The notes under the pieces are model-generated. The model saw only the letters and a list, made by a program, of their open reading frames with translations. It did no database searches and was not told the DNA's origin. A stretch of 64,000 nt of DNA from Sarocladium kiliense (taxonomy: Eukaryota > Ascomycota > Sordariomycetes > Hypocreales > Sarocladiaceae). This document shows positions 13,139-24,318 of this stretch, one piece after another. Where the stretch lies: NCBI GenBank assembly GCA_030734395.1, contig JAUZTG010000034.1, positions 1,426,001-1,490,000 of the forward strand, read 5' to 3'. The position numbers and the translations under genes were made by a program. Position 1 is the first letter of the stretch. Every line of letters begins with the position of its first letter.

Positions 13139-14134
13139 TTAATCTATCCATCGTGGTAAGTAGTACTTGACGTTCTCATACACTAAGAACGTTACCCACG
13201 TCGCCGGCATCACCCTCACAACCCCAGGAACCAACCCTCTATAGAACCCCCGTACACCTTCCTCCGCCCACGTCCTCGAGACAACTCCCCGAATCCCCTT
13301 TCCGAACCTTTCATCCGCCTCGTAGTTCTGTAGACGGCTTCGCAGTACCTGGTAAGGATACGTCACTGCCCCAGCCACGAGCTTTGCGCCGCTCGAGAGC
13401 AGCAGAGTTGCTTCTGTTCTCAGGGGAGCAGCTGCCGTAGCCTCTGCAGCTTCCCCATGAACACCGCGTTGTCGTCTTGCGAGATGCCATCTTTTGGCTG
13501 GTTCGTAGACGGCGAATTGGACGGCGCCGTGGGAAACGCCAAATAGGGAGACGAAGAGCCCACGGTAGAACCCTCTTATACCCTCCGTCCGCAGTATCGC
13601 CTTCGCACCAGCCATCATGGATGGATATGCGCCTTTTGCCGAGCGATCGGAAGAGATCATGCGCGTCTTTAGAACCCAGATGGGGTTCGTGAGTGCGGTT
13701 GTTACCGCGCCTGCGAGTGCGGATGCGACGAAGTAGTCGGCGGGTGTAGGGCGGCTACCACCGAGAAGTCTCTCGATGCGGGACTTAAAAAAGAAGAAAG
13801 AAGCCCAGCTGGAAGCATTTCCGAGGAGGTTCGGGGTCAATCCACGGTAGAGCGATGCTATGGGATGTGGACTGGATGTGAGGGAGCGGACGATGGCCAT
13901 AGTCGAGGCACGTTCGGACCCGGTCGGTGACGAGCGCGAAACTGGAAACCAGTAGTCAGTGATTTTGAATACATCGCAGCATTTCAGGGGTTGGGAAAGG
14001 GTTCTCGTACTTTGCATGCGAGTCTTGACGATGTCCAGCGGATGGACTACCAGAGTCGCAACGGTGCCGGCACTGAGGCCGGCGACGGCCTCGACGAGGG
14101 CGGGGGAGCTGCCCGCATGGTTGTGTTGGGGCAT
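13139..14134 (-). CDS. FLX1: Mitochondrial FAD/folate carrier (SLC25 family, Flx1-like)
   Basis: Two exons, 14134-14011 and 13941-13139, with a 69-bp intron whose length is a multiple of three (so the frame stays open through it). The product has 308 residues, the usual size for a mitochondrial carrier. All three carrier signatures are present: 'PLDIVKTR', 'PIWVLKTR' and 'PYQVLRSR'. The Trp in the second and the 'YPYQVLRSRLQ' form of the third are typical of the Flx1/SLC25A32 branch, which moves FAD (and, in animals, folate) across the inner mitochondrial membrane. The chosen ATG gives a short N-terminus before the first repeat; the frame is open further upstream but without a better ATG. The gene runs divergently from SF3b4, 1.5 kb away. 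Confidence 0.88.
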   Translation of the reverse strand: MPQHNHAGSSPALVEAVAGLSAGTVATLVVHPLDIVKTRMQSTRTLSQPLKCCDVFKITDYWFPVSRSSPTGSERASTMAIVRSLTSSPHPIASLYRGLTPNLLGNASSWASFFFFKSRIERLLGGSRPTPADYFVASALAGAVTTALTNPIWVLKTRMISSDRSAKGAYPSMMAGAKAILRTEGIRGFYRGLFVSLFGVSHGAVQFAVYEPAKRWHLARRQRGVHGEAAEATAAAPLRTEATLLLSSGAKLVAGAVTYPYQVLRSRLQNYEADERFGKGIRGVVSRTWAEEGVRGFYRGLVPGVVRVMPATWVTFLVYENVKYYLPRWID

Positions 14135-15648
14135 AAAGAGACCGTGCGCGCGTGATGCTATCGCTCCATGGTTGACAAGAACGAGCTGTTCCTGATTTAT
14201 TGCAGGAATGGAGGTGAGTTGCTGGTGTGAAGGAGCTGACGTTGGAGGATGGTGTTCGGGTAGTGCCGGGCATATTTTTTCTGGGGCCTGTTCAAGCGCG
14301 TCATTCAGTAAGCAGAATCTGGCAATCACGGTGTATTGATCGCAAATGGGAGAGCAATATCTGGATGCATTCTTCGAACGCGTTGAATGTGACTCTTCTG
14401 GTTCAAGTCTACCTTTTATCCTGAGTCTGTATCTCCTCTGGCCGCACACGCAACCTTGAGCTGAAGGAAGCTAGAGCAGCAGTTGCCTGAAAGGGGTCAG
14501 AGAGCAACTTTGCGCAACCTCTCAAGAACCTCGATGCGCATTACTCGACTGCATATAAATTCACAGCATCAACACTTAGAGACATCTGAGACAGGTAACC
14601 ATTTTGGCTACGTGCGACGGCACAAGTTATCTGTACAAGAATCCCATGTATCTCATTCCCCCATATCATATGGACCATGGCTGAGTGAACAATCCCCCTT
14701 TCCTTCCAGAACCATCGACGCTCTGTAATGGAGTCGTGTCCCAACGCCAGTAATGCCGTCTTTTCGTCCCCTTAGAGTCGAGTTGTAGTGTACATGTGTT
14801 TATTATAAGCCAAATTGTTCGCTTAAGAGAGGGGAGAGAGGAGGCTGTGAAGGGTGTTAGTGATGCAATTCGAGCAGCTATCTTGCCTGCGACGGGAAGC
14901 GTACCGGATGACGGAAGGGCGAGGGTCGCTACGGGTGTAGCCTATTCGATCTGTCAGTACTTCGTTCGGGTTGAGAGGGTGCGCATGTCGCTATCGTTGA
15001 CGCATCGTACCGAGGTAGAGGATCATGGGGAGGTAGCCACTGGGAGTTCTTGTCAGCGTTTGGCAATCGTAGAAGAGGCTCCTCATGATCGTACTAGTAG
15101 ATGGCAACGCGGGAGACATCGATGAGCTTGGCAATGCGCTCCTAGAAGCTGGTTAGTCGAGGTCGGTACCATCCTCGGTCAAGCTGTGACATGCCTTGGA
15201 CTCTTCTGAGAGGGCGAACATGGCGGCGGTCGGCTTGATGAAAGAGTCGACTATTTGGGTGCTGAGATGATTGCGCGAGCGTTCTGCCCTTGGATGAGGA
15301 TGAGCGAAGGTTCGAGGGAGCTGAGCTTGGGGATGGGGATGGACTCGTAGCGCGAGCGCAGGATGGAAGAATTTCAGGATAAGGCCAGGCGGATAAGGCG
15401 GCTTATCCCCGGCAGATCCCTTGCGAGCACCCCCAGCACCACCACAGTAGGCGCGTGCAACTGCTACGAAGGTCACCTTGTCGCTGCACCAAAATTTCCG
15501 AGAGCTGCGACAAGCTCCAGATTCATCTTCGCAAACCGACCAAGGCTTAGCTGCGCAAGCATATCACGAGTCTCACAGCGCATCCAGTTGCGTACAGTCT
15601 CAGTCATTTCCGACAGTCACCTGGGATACCTCCCACCTGTCCGTCAAG
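14135..15648. other. Divergent intergenic region, carrier / SF3b4
   Basis: This is 1.5 kb between two genes that diverge, so it should contain both promoters and leaders. The short open frames in it match nothing recognisable. I see no RNA gene. Confidence 0.5.
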
Positions 15649-16845
15649 ATGGCGCAAAACAGGCACTGGTACGTGATCCCAGCTATCAACCTCACCTCTT
15701 CTGGCAGGGCCTCCGGCTAACATCTGATACAATTCTCCAGGGAGCAAGACAAGGATGCCACTGTGTACATCGGCAACATCGACGAGCGCGCCACCTCCGC
15801 TATCGTCTACGAGATCATGCTCCAAATGGGCCCAATTCACAACATTCACATGCCCCGCGACCGCGTCACCCAATCCCACCAAGGCTTCGGCTTCGTAGAG
15901 TATCGTTCCCCGTCCGACGCTGAGTACGCCGCCAATGTCATGAACGGAATCAAACTGTACGGCAAATCTCTGCGTGTGAATAAAGCCAGCGCGGACAAGC
16001 AGAAGGGTGCAGAGGTTGGCGCAGAGCTCTTCATTGGAAATTTGGATCCTATGGTCGATGAGAAGATTCTGTACGATACATTCAGCAGGTTCGGCCCGCT
16101 GCTGAGCATGCCAAAGGTGGCGAGGGATGATTCCGGGGCGAGTAAGGGCTTTGGCTTTGTCAGCTTTGGGGACTTCGAGTCGAGTGACGCCGCGATTAAC
16201 AACCTGCATGGGCAGTACCTCCTCAGCAAAGAGGTCTCGGTGCAGTACGCTTTCAAGAAGGATGGCAAGGGCGAGAGACACGGTGACGAGGCGGAGAGGC
16301 AATTGGCAGCGCAAGCGAAGAGCCGAAATATCGTTCCCGAGGCGCAAGCTATGCCTCCCGCTTTCCTTAACGGTGGTGCGCCGCAGGGACCTCCAGCTGC
16401 TTCGGCACCGATTCCCATGGGCTTTGATCACCAACAACCTCCAGCGATGCCTCCCATGGGAGGCATGGGAGGCATCCCACCACAAGGCATTCCTAATGGT
16501 TTCGCCCCTCCACAAAGGGGCCCCAGTCCCTATGGCGCTGCACTCCCTCCCCCGCCAGGAGCACCAGGCCGAGGAAGCGCGCCACTCCCCCCCGCACCAT
16601 CTGGTCTTCCAGCACGGCCGCCTCAGGGCCAGAGAGGGTATCCCAACCCAGCAGATTACCACCCAGGTGCCTTCAGGCCGCCCTCAGGATCACCTGGCCC
16701 GCAAGGATACGCTGCTGCTCCTCCGCCTCCTGGCTTCGGCGGTCCGCCGCCGCCTGCTGCTGGGGCCGCACAAGCTCCTCCACCAGGCTTCATGCCGCCA
16801 CCCGGCTTCCAGCCACCTCCTGGATTCGCACCGCCGCGGAGGTAG
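15649..16845 (+). CDS. HSH49: Splicing factor 3b subunit 4 (SF3b4/Hsh49)
   Basis: Exon 1 is only 20 nt (15649-15668, encoding MAQNRHW with the next exon), then a 72-bp intron and exon 2 15741-16845, giving 374 residues. The N-terminal 'DATVYIGNIDERA' opens RRM1 (about residues 13-90), and 'AELFIGNLDPMVDEKIL' opens RRM2 (about 100-180); both carry the RNP1 aromatic motif 'GFGFVEY' / 'GFGFVSF'. From about residue 200 to the end it is Pro/Gly-rich, as in SF3b4 of animals and filamentous fungi. The family is a core part of the U2 snRNP SF3b complex, contacting pre-mRNA near the branch point and binding SF3b2. The gene converges with the cohesin loader gene 360 bp downstream. Confidence 0.95.
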
Positions 16846-17204
16846 GCAGCATCGGGGATGAAACTGGCAGTTTCATTCGTGTGTACGAGGTCCTTGATTA
16901 TCATGGTTTGTATACCCAATGTAGCATCGAAAGAAAAGGGAGAATCTACGGGGTGGGCATTTGGCGTTCAAATTGAGGGAGCGGAGTTCTGGGAGCGTAT
17001 CATAGATCTTTCGTGCCAGACACACTGGTCCTGAAAAAGTTATAAATTCAACAGTCGAGACGGGTATTCCTTCCACTTTTCCCATGCCCGAGCTAGAGGG
17101 AGACACTCCTGTTTTGCGCCTGAAGTACGCGATGCCACTTACAAGACAACTATAGACACAAGTTCGTATGTGAACTTCCAAGGGGTTTCACTTCACCCGG
17201 GAAC
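16846..17204. other. Convergent 3' intergenic region
   Basis: This is 359 bp between the stop codons of SF3b4 (plus) and Scc4/Mau2 (minus). It must hold both 3' UTRs and polyadenylation signals; nothing else is visible. Confidence 0.6.
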
Positions 17205-20200
17205 TCAATAACTCCGCGCAAATGCCGCCGCCGCCTTCGCAGCGCCCTTTTCATGCTCCATCCTCGCCTCCTCTCTGAACCCGCCAGTCTCATACGAATG
17301 CGCCAACATCCCATCGGCAACACTTTCCCACAGCGTGTTCCCGCTCCGTTGCGCCTGTTTGGCCGCCGCTCGCGCACTCTTGAGCGCCTGTTCGCCAACG
17401 ATATCTTCGAAGAAGTGATGCCGCATGATGCACAAACCGATGGCAGAAAGGAGCATGTTACTAGCAATCTTAGCGCCTTGCATGGCGGCGTACATATTCT
17501 GTTTACGGGAAGAGAGGGATTGCGGCGGGTCAGTGACTAGGGCGGCCATGACGGTTTGCCATGTTGAGCGGAGGTTGAGGTGAGGGTGGGTAGAGCATAT
17601 AGGGCGCAGGTCTTCGACAAGCTGCAGCGTAATCTCATCATCTCGGCATGATGGATGCTGCATGATCCATAACCGGTTCAAGGCAGCTAGTAGTGACAAC
17701 TCGCATCGTGCTGACTGTGTGCCAGAGGCGCCTTGGGGCAGTTGGAAGGCACCGTCCTGGAAGATAGACAAAGCGCCCTGAAGATCTCCCGTGCCCTGAA
17801 CGTAAACCCCTTGCAAATAGCGCGCGAACAGGTCGAGTGTGGTCTGTCCTGCTGATGCAGACAGTTGTTCGAGCTTCGTGAGATGGTACTTGACCGTATC
17901 CCACTGGCAGCGAGAAGCCGCTGTCAGCCCAAGTACAATATTGAGATAGCATTGCGCATCAAGACGCCATTGTCTCTGACGTATCGCTACCGGTAATGAA
18001 ACAGGGACACCGTATGGAATGCCCGCTGTAGTATCATCCCCTGATCCGGAGTCAGCAACCTGCTATTCAGAGTTGGGTTCACCACAGTATTTGCTCACAT
18101 TCTTCAAGGATCTTCAATCCCTCTTGCCAGAGACCCGTTGTCTTGTGGCCATCCCTATCAGGCCTCAGGAAATTTGCAAGTCCGCCAATGGTAAACCTGT
18201 CCAGGGTCGTCAGTGTGGAGTTTCGAGATGTGAGAACGCCGGGAAACTTACACGAGTGAGGTAAGCTCGACTTTCGTCATGAAAGACATGACGAGGTAGT
18301 CTGAGCCTCCATCGCCCTCATCATTCCTCAAAACCATCGATGTGTCACTGCTCACGGTCTTTGCAGAAGTAGAAGACTTCCTGATAGCGATCAGGAACTC
18401 TGACTTGACATCCCCCCACTGAGCACACTCGTCGAAGCGCTTCTGGAGATTCCGCAGCTTTTCCGCCGTGACCTCAGGTTGGTAGGTATGTAAGTTCGAG
18501 GCCACATCCAGCAGAAGGGTAAGGATCTCGATCTGCGGAATATTCACAGACTCGTCCAATTGGTACTTTGCCACCTGAGCCAGACAAGCTTGCACTTTCT
18601 CGTTTGCACCGTCTTTCCCTGCCTTGAGGAATGTGAGACCTTCGAGTAATGATGCAAAGACACAAAGGGCGTTGTCGCCTCTTGAGCTGGCAGCTGCTTG
18701 AAGGGCTCGGAGATTATCTAGAGCACTCGCATCTGCTGCTGTCCCAGCTTCCATACATAATGATGCTTTCAAAAGCCGGAAAGCGTAGTACCAGTTGATG
18801 TGCTTAAAGCTGTGTCTGTGGTGAGCTAAAGAACTCCTTGCGGGGTGATGGCTCACTTACGTCTCGCAATCAGAAATATGGTTGTCAAGTGCCTTCAAGG
18901 CTGCTTTGCGATTCCTGTGGAAAAGGACTTTCAACAGCAAATACTGTGAGCAATACTTCAAATCGTGCAACCGATGCTACAGATGTTCAATTAGTCAAGA
19001 TACCAGACACGAACAAATTTTGCAACTCACATTATCGCAAAGAGTGATGCCCTTGCTGAGGGTTGTCTCGCACTCCATGACGTTCTCTGTCTCTTCGTGT
19101 AATACAGTCGCATATCGCAAACGCAGCCGCGCCTCTTGACGGGGAGTCAGCCTCCCTGTGTGCAGAGCGGACTCCAAACAGCCCACACTGATAGATATCA
19201 ACGTCTGGTACTCATCAACGCGTTCTGGCTGTAATGACATGGCAACATCATGAACCGAAGCACGTGCTTTGGCCAGCATCTCTTCAGCGACAGCAATGAG
19301 CATAGATGTCGATTGCCCGGGGCGCGCTTTAGAAGACATTGCTGGTGACTTCTTCGATATGCTGCCTATGGATCTCGCTGATAAAGCGGGTGATGGCGCT
19401 ACAGAAGACCTAGGGCTGGCCTTGATTTGGACCGAATCTGATGGCTCTTGTTTCGTCGTGACCATCGTCGTATCTCTGCTTTCTTCTGCAACAGATGGTA
19501 GAGGGTCAACGGCCATAGGTTCAGGTGGTATAGGTTCCTCCTTCTCCCTCTTTTCGAGCTGACTGAGATTCGTGAAATCGTCAAAAGGTAGCGGGGGCAG
19601 AGGCGGCAGCTGCTGGATATCCTGCAAGTTTACGAACTGGAAGCTCTCGAAAGAAGGCTCCTGCTGAAGCATTGGAGGCTCGGGCTCAACTTGAGGTTGT
19701 GGTTCAGGTTCCGGTTCAGGCTCCGGCTGAGGCACAGGCTGCGTCTGCACAGGAGGTGGAGGAGCCGCAGGCTGAATCGGTTGAGGGGGAAGAACAGGTG
19801 TTTCTCTCGGAGGCTGCTGCTGTGTGTGCCCGTTGCTCGCGGGTAGATGCGCCCGTTGCTGCGGGGGTGGTGTCGGGTGCTGGACGGAGGACTGCCGAGG
19901 GCTCGGGGCAGGTGTCTTTTTCTTCGGACGAGGGGCCGGTACGGTTTTTGGAGATGGCTGTGTCGGTGAAGGACGGTATTGAGCGGCAGCAGCGTGTTGC
20001 TGGGAATGAGGCATGTGTTGAGCGCTTGGTGAGGCCATGGCCTGGTGTGATGGAGGGACCGGCACCATTTGACTCGGGAATCGAGGTGAAGGGGAGGCTG
20101 AGGGAGATGGTTGGTGGTGGAACTGCGCATGATGTTGTTGTTGCTGCTGCTGTGGTGGCGGTTGTTGGTGTCGATGTTGGGGTTGCGAAGGGGGGTAGTG

Positions 20201-20353
20201 CTGAGGATGGTGTTGCGCCTGGTGCGTGTGAGACTGCTGTGGTGGCAGCTGGTCGAAGTGCTGAACAGGCGACACGCGTACAGAAGCCATTCTCTGTTGG
20301 TTCATATGCTGCTGCATCTGTTGATGTTGAATATGCTGCTGAGGATGGTGTTG

Positions 20354-20387
<34 letters not shown>

Positions 20388-20773
20388 ACATTCGGTGGTG
20401 GCATATACTGCGCAGCCGCCGGCTGCTGCACATATGGATTGTAACCCATGGCATCGTACCCGGGAAACTGATTCATGCCCTGCTGGGCGTATCCCGTTGA
20501 GTGCATCGCATGTTGCGGCTGCGGCTGTCGCTGAGGTGGCGGCTGCTGCTGCTGCAAATATTGCGCTTGCTGGCCATCGTAGAATTGCTGGTACCCGACC
20601 GCGCCGCCGCCGCCATCGACAGCGAAGCGCTGCGCGTCCGGATTCTGAAGATGCTGAGCATGTTGCGGCTGCTGCTGCGATGGGTATGGCATATACGCCT
20701 GGTTGTGCTGCTGCTGCTGTTGCGGCTGGCCATGGTAGGGCTGCCCTGGTGGCATGGAGCCCCGAAAGCTCAT
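17205..20773 (-). CDS. SCC4: Cohesin loading factor Scc4/Mau2 with long Gln/Pro-rich N-terminus
   Basis: Five exons: 20773-19031, 18976-18861, 18815-18252, 18196-18099 and 18040-17205; introns of 54, 45, 55 and 58 bp; 1118 residues. From about residue 470 the sequence is the cohesin-loading-factor TPR repeat array: 'AEEMLAKARASVHDVAM', 'RLTPRQEARLRLRYATVL', 'HEETENVMECETTLSKGI', then repeated helical pairs to the C-terminus. With Scc2/NIPBL this protein loads cohesin on chromatin and holds the Scc2 N-terminus in its TPR superhelix. Residues 1 to about 440 are Gln/Pro/His-rich, with CAG-type runs near 20110-20170 and 20350-20390; such extensions occur in other filamentous ascomycetes. Exon 5 needs the acceptor after 18041, which restores 'LKILEEWDDTTAG'; nearer AG sites give a stop. 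Confidence 0.9.
20110..20760 (-). repeat. CAG/CAA-type low-complexity coding repeats
   Basis: Many CAG, CAA and CAC codons in the reading direction of Scc4 give short glutamine and histidine runs, the longest near 20350-20390. The same bases create long Ala/Val/Leu-rich open frames on the plus strand, which I regard as artefacts. Confidence 0.8.
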
Positions 20774-21445
20774 GGTAGCTTCACCATCCGAGGAAGACGC
20801 GCCGCACGGGCTGCGAAGGGCTAATGACGAGCTGGAAAGACGAGAAGCCGGGGCGCGCGAGATGCTTCAGCGCTCAGTCGATGGAAGGGAATGCCGGGTC
20901 GTGTCGGGGAGGAGGTCGAGGATGTGGTCGCATGTGGGATGGCGTTGCAAGATGAAGGTTGCATCGTAGACGCAGCGCGTTCGGAGAGAGGCGACCCTTG
21001 CTTGGCGGTACATGAGTTTGTGTGGGGTTAAGGTGGGACACGAGGTACCCTCGATTCAGTAGCGCGACCACCCTACCACCGATCTGCTGGTGGTAAGCCC
21101 ACATTCTTTGTAAGGGTACAAGCATCTTCAGAACTCTATAAAGACTACGGGCTAGATAGATAGGCTGGAACAATGCAGGAATCGAGCAGCAACTCGAATA
21201 GGATGCAGAGCTGTGGACGGCGGGCTATCTCAGTTACTTGTGGTGTACGAGGCTCGCTCAGCCCAACGGACATGATGCCAACTATCGCCTCAAGTAATGA
21301 AATCTTGCGCAGTTGAAGCCAAGAGAAGTCAGACAATGACCAAAGCAATTCAGGCATCTTCCATGGACTCTGCTAAGTGTTTCTTTCTAGTCAGACCAAC
21401 GCCCGCAGAGCCAATGGAGCTTTGTGCTACAGAGACAATGCAGAT
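20774..21445. other. Intergenic, 672 bp
   Basis: This lies between the Scc4 start and the end of the NmrA-like gene, both on the minus strand. It should contain the Scc4 promoter and the 3' UTR of the NmrA-like gene. Nothing else stands out. Confidence 0.5.
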
Positions 21446-22634
21446 TCAAGCCCACAGCCTGCCAACAAGGTCCTCGATCTTGGTAAACTTATGCTCCGGC
21501 AGAAGCTGATTCCATTCATCCGACACATCCCAAGCTCCCTCTTCGCAAGTCAGCAAGCCACCAATGAGCACTTGAACCAGCATTCTCGCAGCGTCCTCCT
21601 GTGATATACTGGGGTGTGTATTCTCTAGCCCCCACGGGGCAACGAGCTTGCCGGCTTGAAGATCCTCCAGCTTTACAGTATGGACGTCAAACGGAGATCC
21701 TGCAACTTGAAGTTAGGAATACAGGAGAGGCCCTAGTTGGGGATGAGGGGAACATACCACGCACATGCTCTCCAATCTTGATGAGCTCTGATAGAGTAAC
21801 CCTATGGCCTTGGATACCGCCAACCGTCGGCCATCGCCCTTCATAATCGATTGCTGCGGCCACAACAGCAGCAGTGTCTTGGACGCTCGTGAGGACAATG
21901 TGTGGATCGCGACCCTCGATGACGATCGCTCGGCGCTTGTCAAAGTCGACGAGGAAGTTGAGTGGCGTGAGGTGGTTTGCTGTCTTGTGTGGAGTGCCCA
22001 GATAATTCATGAAAAATCCAGTTTGGAAGAGGGTGTACTCAAGCGCCTAAATCGAATTAGGCATGCATAGAGAGTGGTAATTAGGGTGGGACAACTCGCC
22101 TGACTTTCCGAGTTGACCTTGTTCAGATACTCTTTGGCCCTGTCCTTACCTAGGTTATAGGGCATGTTCGGTCCAGCAAATCGACTGGGTATCCGTCAGT
22201 CCTCGAAACAGAGTATAGCTCAGGTTTAATAGAGAGGTCTTTGCGAGTTGATTACCTTCCGTATTCGCTCGGCGCAAAGCGCTTGACGCCCGCCGCCACA
22301 GCAGCATCGATGAGAACCTTCTGCGATTTGCTCTCGGGGTCATGGATGAGCTGCACGAAAGATAGGAGAGTGTGAGTGCCACGAAGAGCATTTGTCAGAC
22401 TGTTCACGTCTGTGTAGTCGACTTGCACACTCGGGAGCTTGTGTGGGTTCTTGGATGAAGGCATGGCCTCCTAATTTGTATGTCAGCTCCGGCCACGGAT
22501 TACCTTAAGAAATACGGTGTTAGACTCACACTCCGAGACAAGATGACAATCTCATGTCTCTTGGAAGCTACAAGAACATCGAGAACCTCCCGGGCGACCT
22601 CGCCTGAACCTCCGGCGATAGCGATCTTGACCAT
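21446..22634 (-). CDS. NmrA-like / isoflavone-reductase-like NAD(P)-binding protein
   Basis: Five exons: 22634-22530, 22470-22256, 22184-22100, 22046-21758 and 21699-21446, giving 315 residues. The N-terminus 'MVKIAIAGGSGEVAREVLD' is a Rossmann nucleotide-binding motif, followed by 'FAPSEYGR' and 'LEYTLFQTGFFMNYLG', both typical of the NmrA-like/isoflavone-reductase branch of atypical short-chain dehydrogenases. Members are either redox-sensing regulators or reductases; no catalytic claim is possible here. Intron 3 appears to start with GC rather than GT (22099-22048): the exon joins in frame as Ser-Gln|Ala-Leu-Glu-Tyr, while nearby GT donors give stops. The gene lies 0.4 kb downstream of an AflR-type regulator on the same strand. 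Confidence 0.85.
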
Positions 22635-23037
22635 GGTTGATAGGCGACGTCCACGTGCTGAAGCATTGATGAACTGGATGTCAACCGAGGGAATAATGAG
22701 ACAGTGGCCATGTCTTTTATAGTGCCGACGCTGACATGGCCTCCCATTGTATTCGGGGACCGAATCGCGGTGTTTCCCAGTCGAACCTGGTCGGGGAGTT
22801 TGCGACTTGCAGTGGACCAATGGGAACTGTCCTTTGAACCCCGGCCGGGACGTTGTAAGAGCCCAGATTTCCCGTCCTCGTCGTCTCGGTTATGAAGTCA
22901 AAACAAGTTGAACAATGGGGGAACGTTGGCCCGTATATGCTCATGTGTGAAGAATAGCGTGTGTCGTGGTAGACTTTCACATATGACATTGCCCACAAGC
23001 TAAGGAAATATGCCTGATTCCCTGGAACGAGTCCCTG
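22635..23037. other. Intergenic, 403 bp
   Basis: This short gap between two minus-strand genes contains the promoter of the NmrA-like gene and the 3' end of the Zn2Cys6 gene. I see no further feature. Confidence 0.5.
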
Positions 23038-24318
23038 TTATGATATTGCATTAACATCCCGAGAGCCCTCTTGCATATTGGTGGGAAAATTGAGACTCGG
23101 GTTAGAAGCTATGTCATTACAGCTGTGCCTCAGATCGCTCCGGATACGAATGTATTCGTCCTTAATCCACCCAGCTGCGTGAGTATATAAGCCGTTGGCA
23201 ATGCCAGCACGAGCACCACCATCTGTGCCTGGAAAATGTGAACTGAACAATTCGATCAAATCTGACATTTTCTCGAGTTCACCCAACACCACCTGCTGAC
23301 AGATCTTTCCTTGCAGTACCTGGTCTTTTATGCTGAAGGTACCAAGCGATGCGGGTGTGTTGATCACGACAAAACCGGTTGCTCTTGCCAGATCCTTGGA
23401 GTTTTCTGCCGGCAGATTTGATGGATCGGTAGCACTATCATTTGATGAGGAGGAGGAGCTTGTGGCGGTAGCATCCTGACGAGAGACTGGTGCTGTAGCT
23501 TGCTGATACCACATCAAGATGCGGGAGACGATAGCCGCATGAATCATAACTCTGTGTATTGACTTGGCGCATGAACATCGCAGCAATGGCATGAGTCGAC
23601 TGATAGCCTTGCGATTACAATGCAGGACCTGATCAAGATGCGCGGTTACGGTACCATTGTTCGTCTCGGGAGGGTGCAAGTGCGGAGCCGGGCAGATGAG
23701 GTCGGCGAGGATCTGGTATGACTCTCGCGAACAGATATGCTGCGACTCTTGCGTGGCTGCGTAGTCCTTCCAAGTGCCGACATGAGAGTCTTTCCAAGTC
23801 GCAAGTGAGTCTGTGCCCGGCATTTGTGAGCTAGGGTCCAAGAGGTCGAAGGGAACAATGTCGAGATCGGACCACGGCCCGGATATGTACGGATCCATCC
23901 AGCTGACATCGTCTTGATGGTCCAGGCCTGAACGATCTCTAGAGGGAAGCATCGCTCCATTGCCCATTTGTCTAGACTCTGTGTTGGGTGTCATCGGCTT
24001 GTCCCTCATGTTGGGAACGACGGCATGAGCATCTGCATCCGTCAACGCCAACCCATCATCTCGTTGAATTGGCACAAACATCCCCGGACGGCGCCGAGAC
24101 CTGTTTGTGCCAAGCTGCGTATGACTCCGTGGTGGACGACCTGTTTTTCGCGACGGCCCATAAACACAAGCGACGCCCAAACTGCAACAACGGCGGCATA
24201 CAGGTAAGCCGCGGTCGCACTTCACTTTGGCGCTGCCGCAGCCATTGCAGGAAGATCGCAGCTTGGGTGTCCGGCTTGTCGCGCTGGGGACTATATCTGT
24301 TGGTGGAGATGGGCCCAT
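23038..24318 (-). CDS. Zn2Cys6 transcription factor, AflR type
   Basis: This is a single exon of 426 residues from the ATG at 24318; the open frame runs further upstream but only from a GTG. The binuclear zinc cluster starts at C24: CX2CX6CX6CX2CX6C, followed directly by 'GPSRKTGRPPRS', the 'SRKTGRP' linker seen after the cluster in AflR and its relatives. The C-terminal half ('LLRCSCAKSIHRVMIHA', 'LGTFSIKDQVLQGKIC', 'FPGTDGG') matches the conserved AflR-type C-terminal region. AflR itself turns on aflatoxin or sterigmatocystin genes; here no biosynthetic gene and no AflJ-like partner is visible in the window, so the target is unknown. It sits in tandem with the NmrA-like gene. Confidence 0.85.
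   Translation of the reverse strand: MGPSPPTDIVPSATSRTPKLRSSCNGCGSAKVKCDRGLPVCRRCCSLGVACVYGPSRKTGRPPRSHTQLGTNRSRRRPGMFVPIQRDDGLALTDADAHAVVPNMRDKPMTPNTESRQMGNGAMLPSRDRSGLDHQDDVSWMDPYISGPWSDLDIVPFDLLDPSSQMPGTDSLATWKDSHVGTWKDYAATQESQHICSRESYQILADLICPAPHLHPPETNNGTVTAHLDQVLHCNRKAISRLMPLLRCSCAKSIHRVMIHAAIVSRILMWYQQATAPVSRQDATATSSSSSSNDSATDPSNLPAENSKDLARATGFVVINTPASLGTFSIKDQVLQGKICQQVVLGELEKMSDLIELFSSHFPGTDGGARAGIANGLYTHAAGWIKDEYIRIRSDLRHSCNDIASNPSLNFPTNMQEGSRDVNAIS

Noticed and set aside
14390..14412. GGTTCAAGTCT, resembling a tRNA B box
   Set aside because: No A box at the right distance upstream and no cloverleaf can be folded around it.
15604..16662. 352-codon minus-strand frame over the SF3b4 gene
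   Set aside because: It is antisense to clear RRM-coding sequence and has no features of its own.
19672..20778. 368-codon plus-strand open frame, rich in Val and Ala
   Set aside because: It is the exact antisense of the CAG/CAA-rich 5' part of SCC4; such repeats open all frames. The minus-strand protein has a conserved domain further on.
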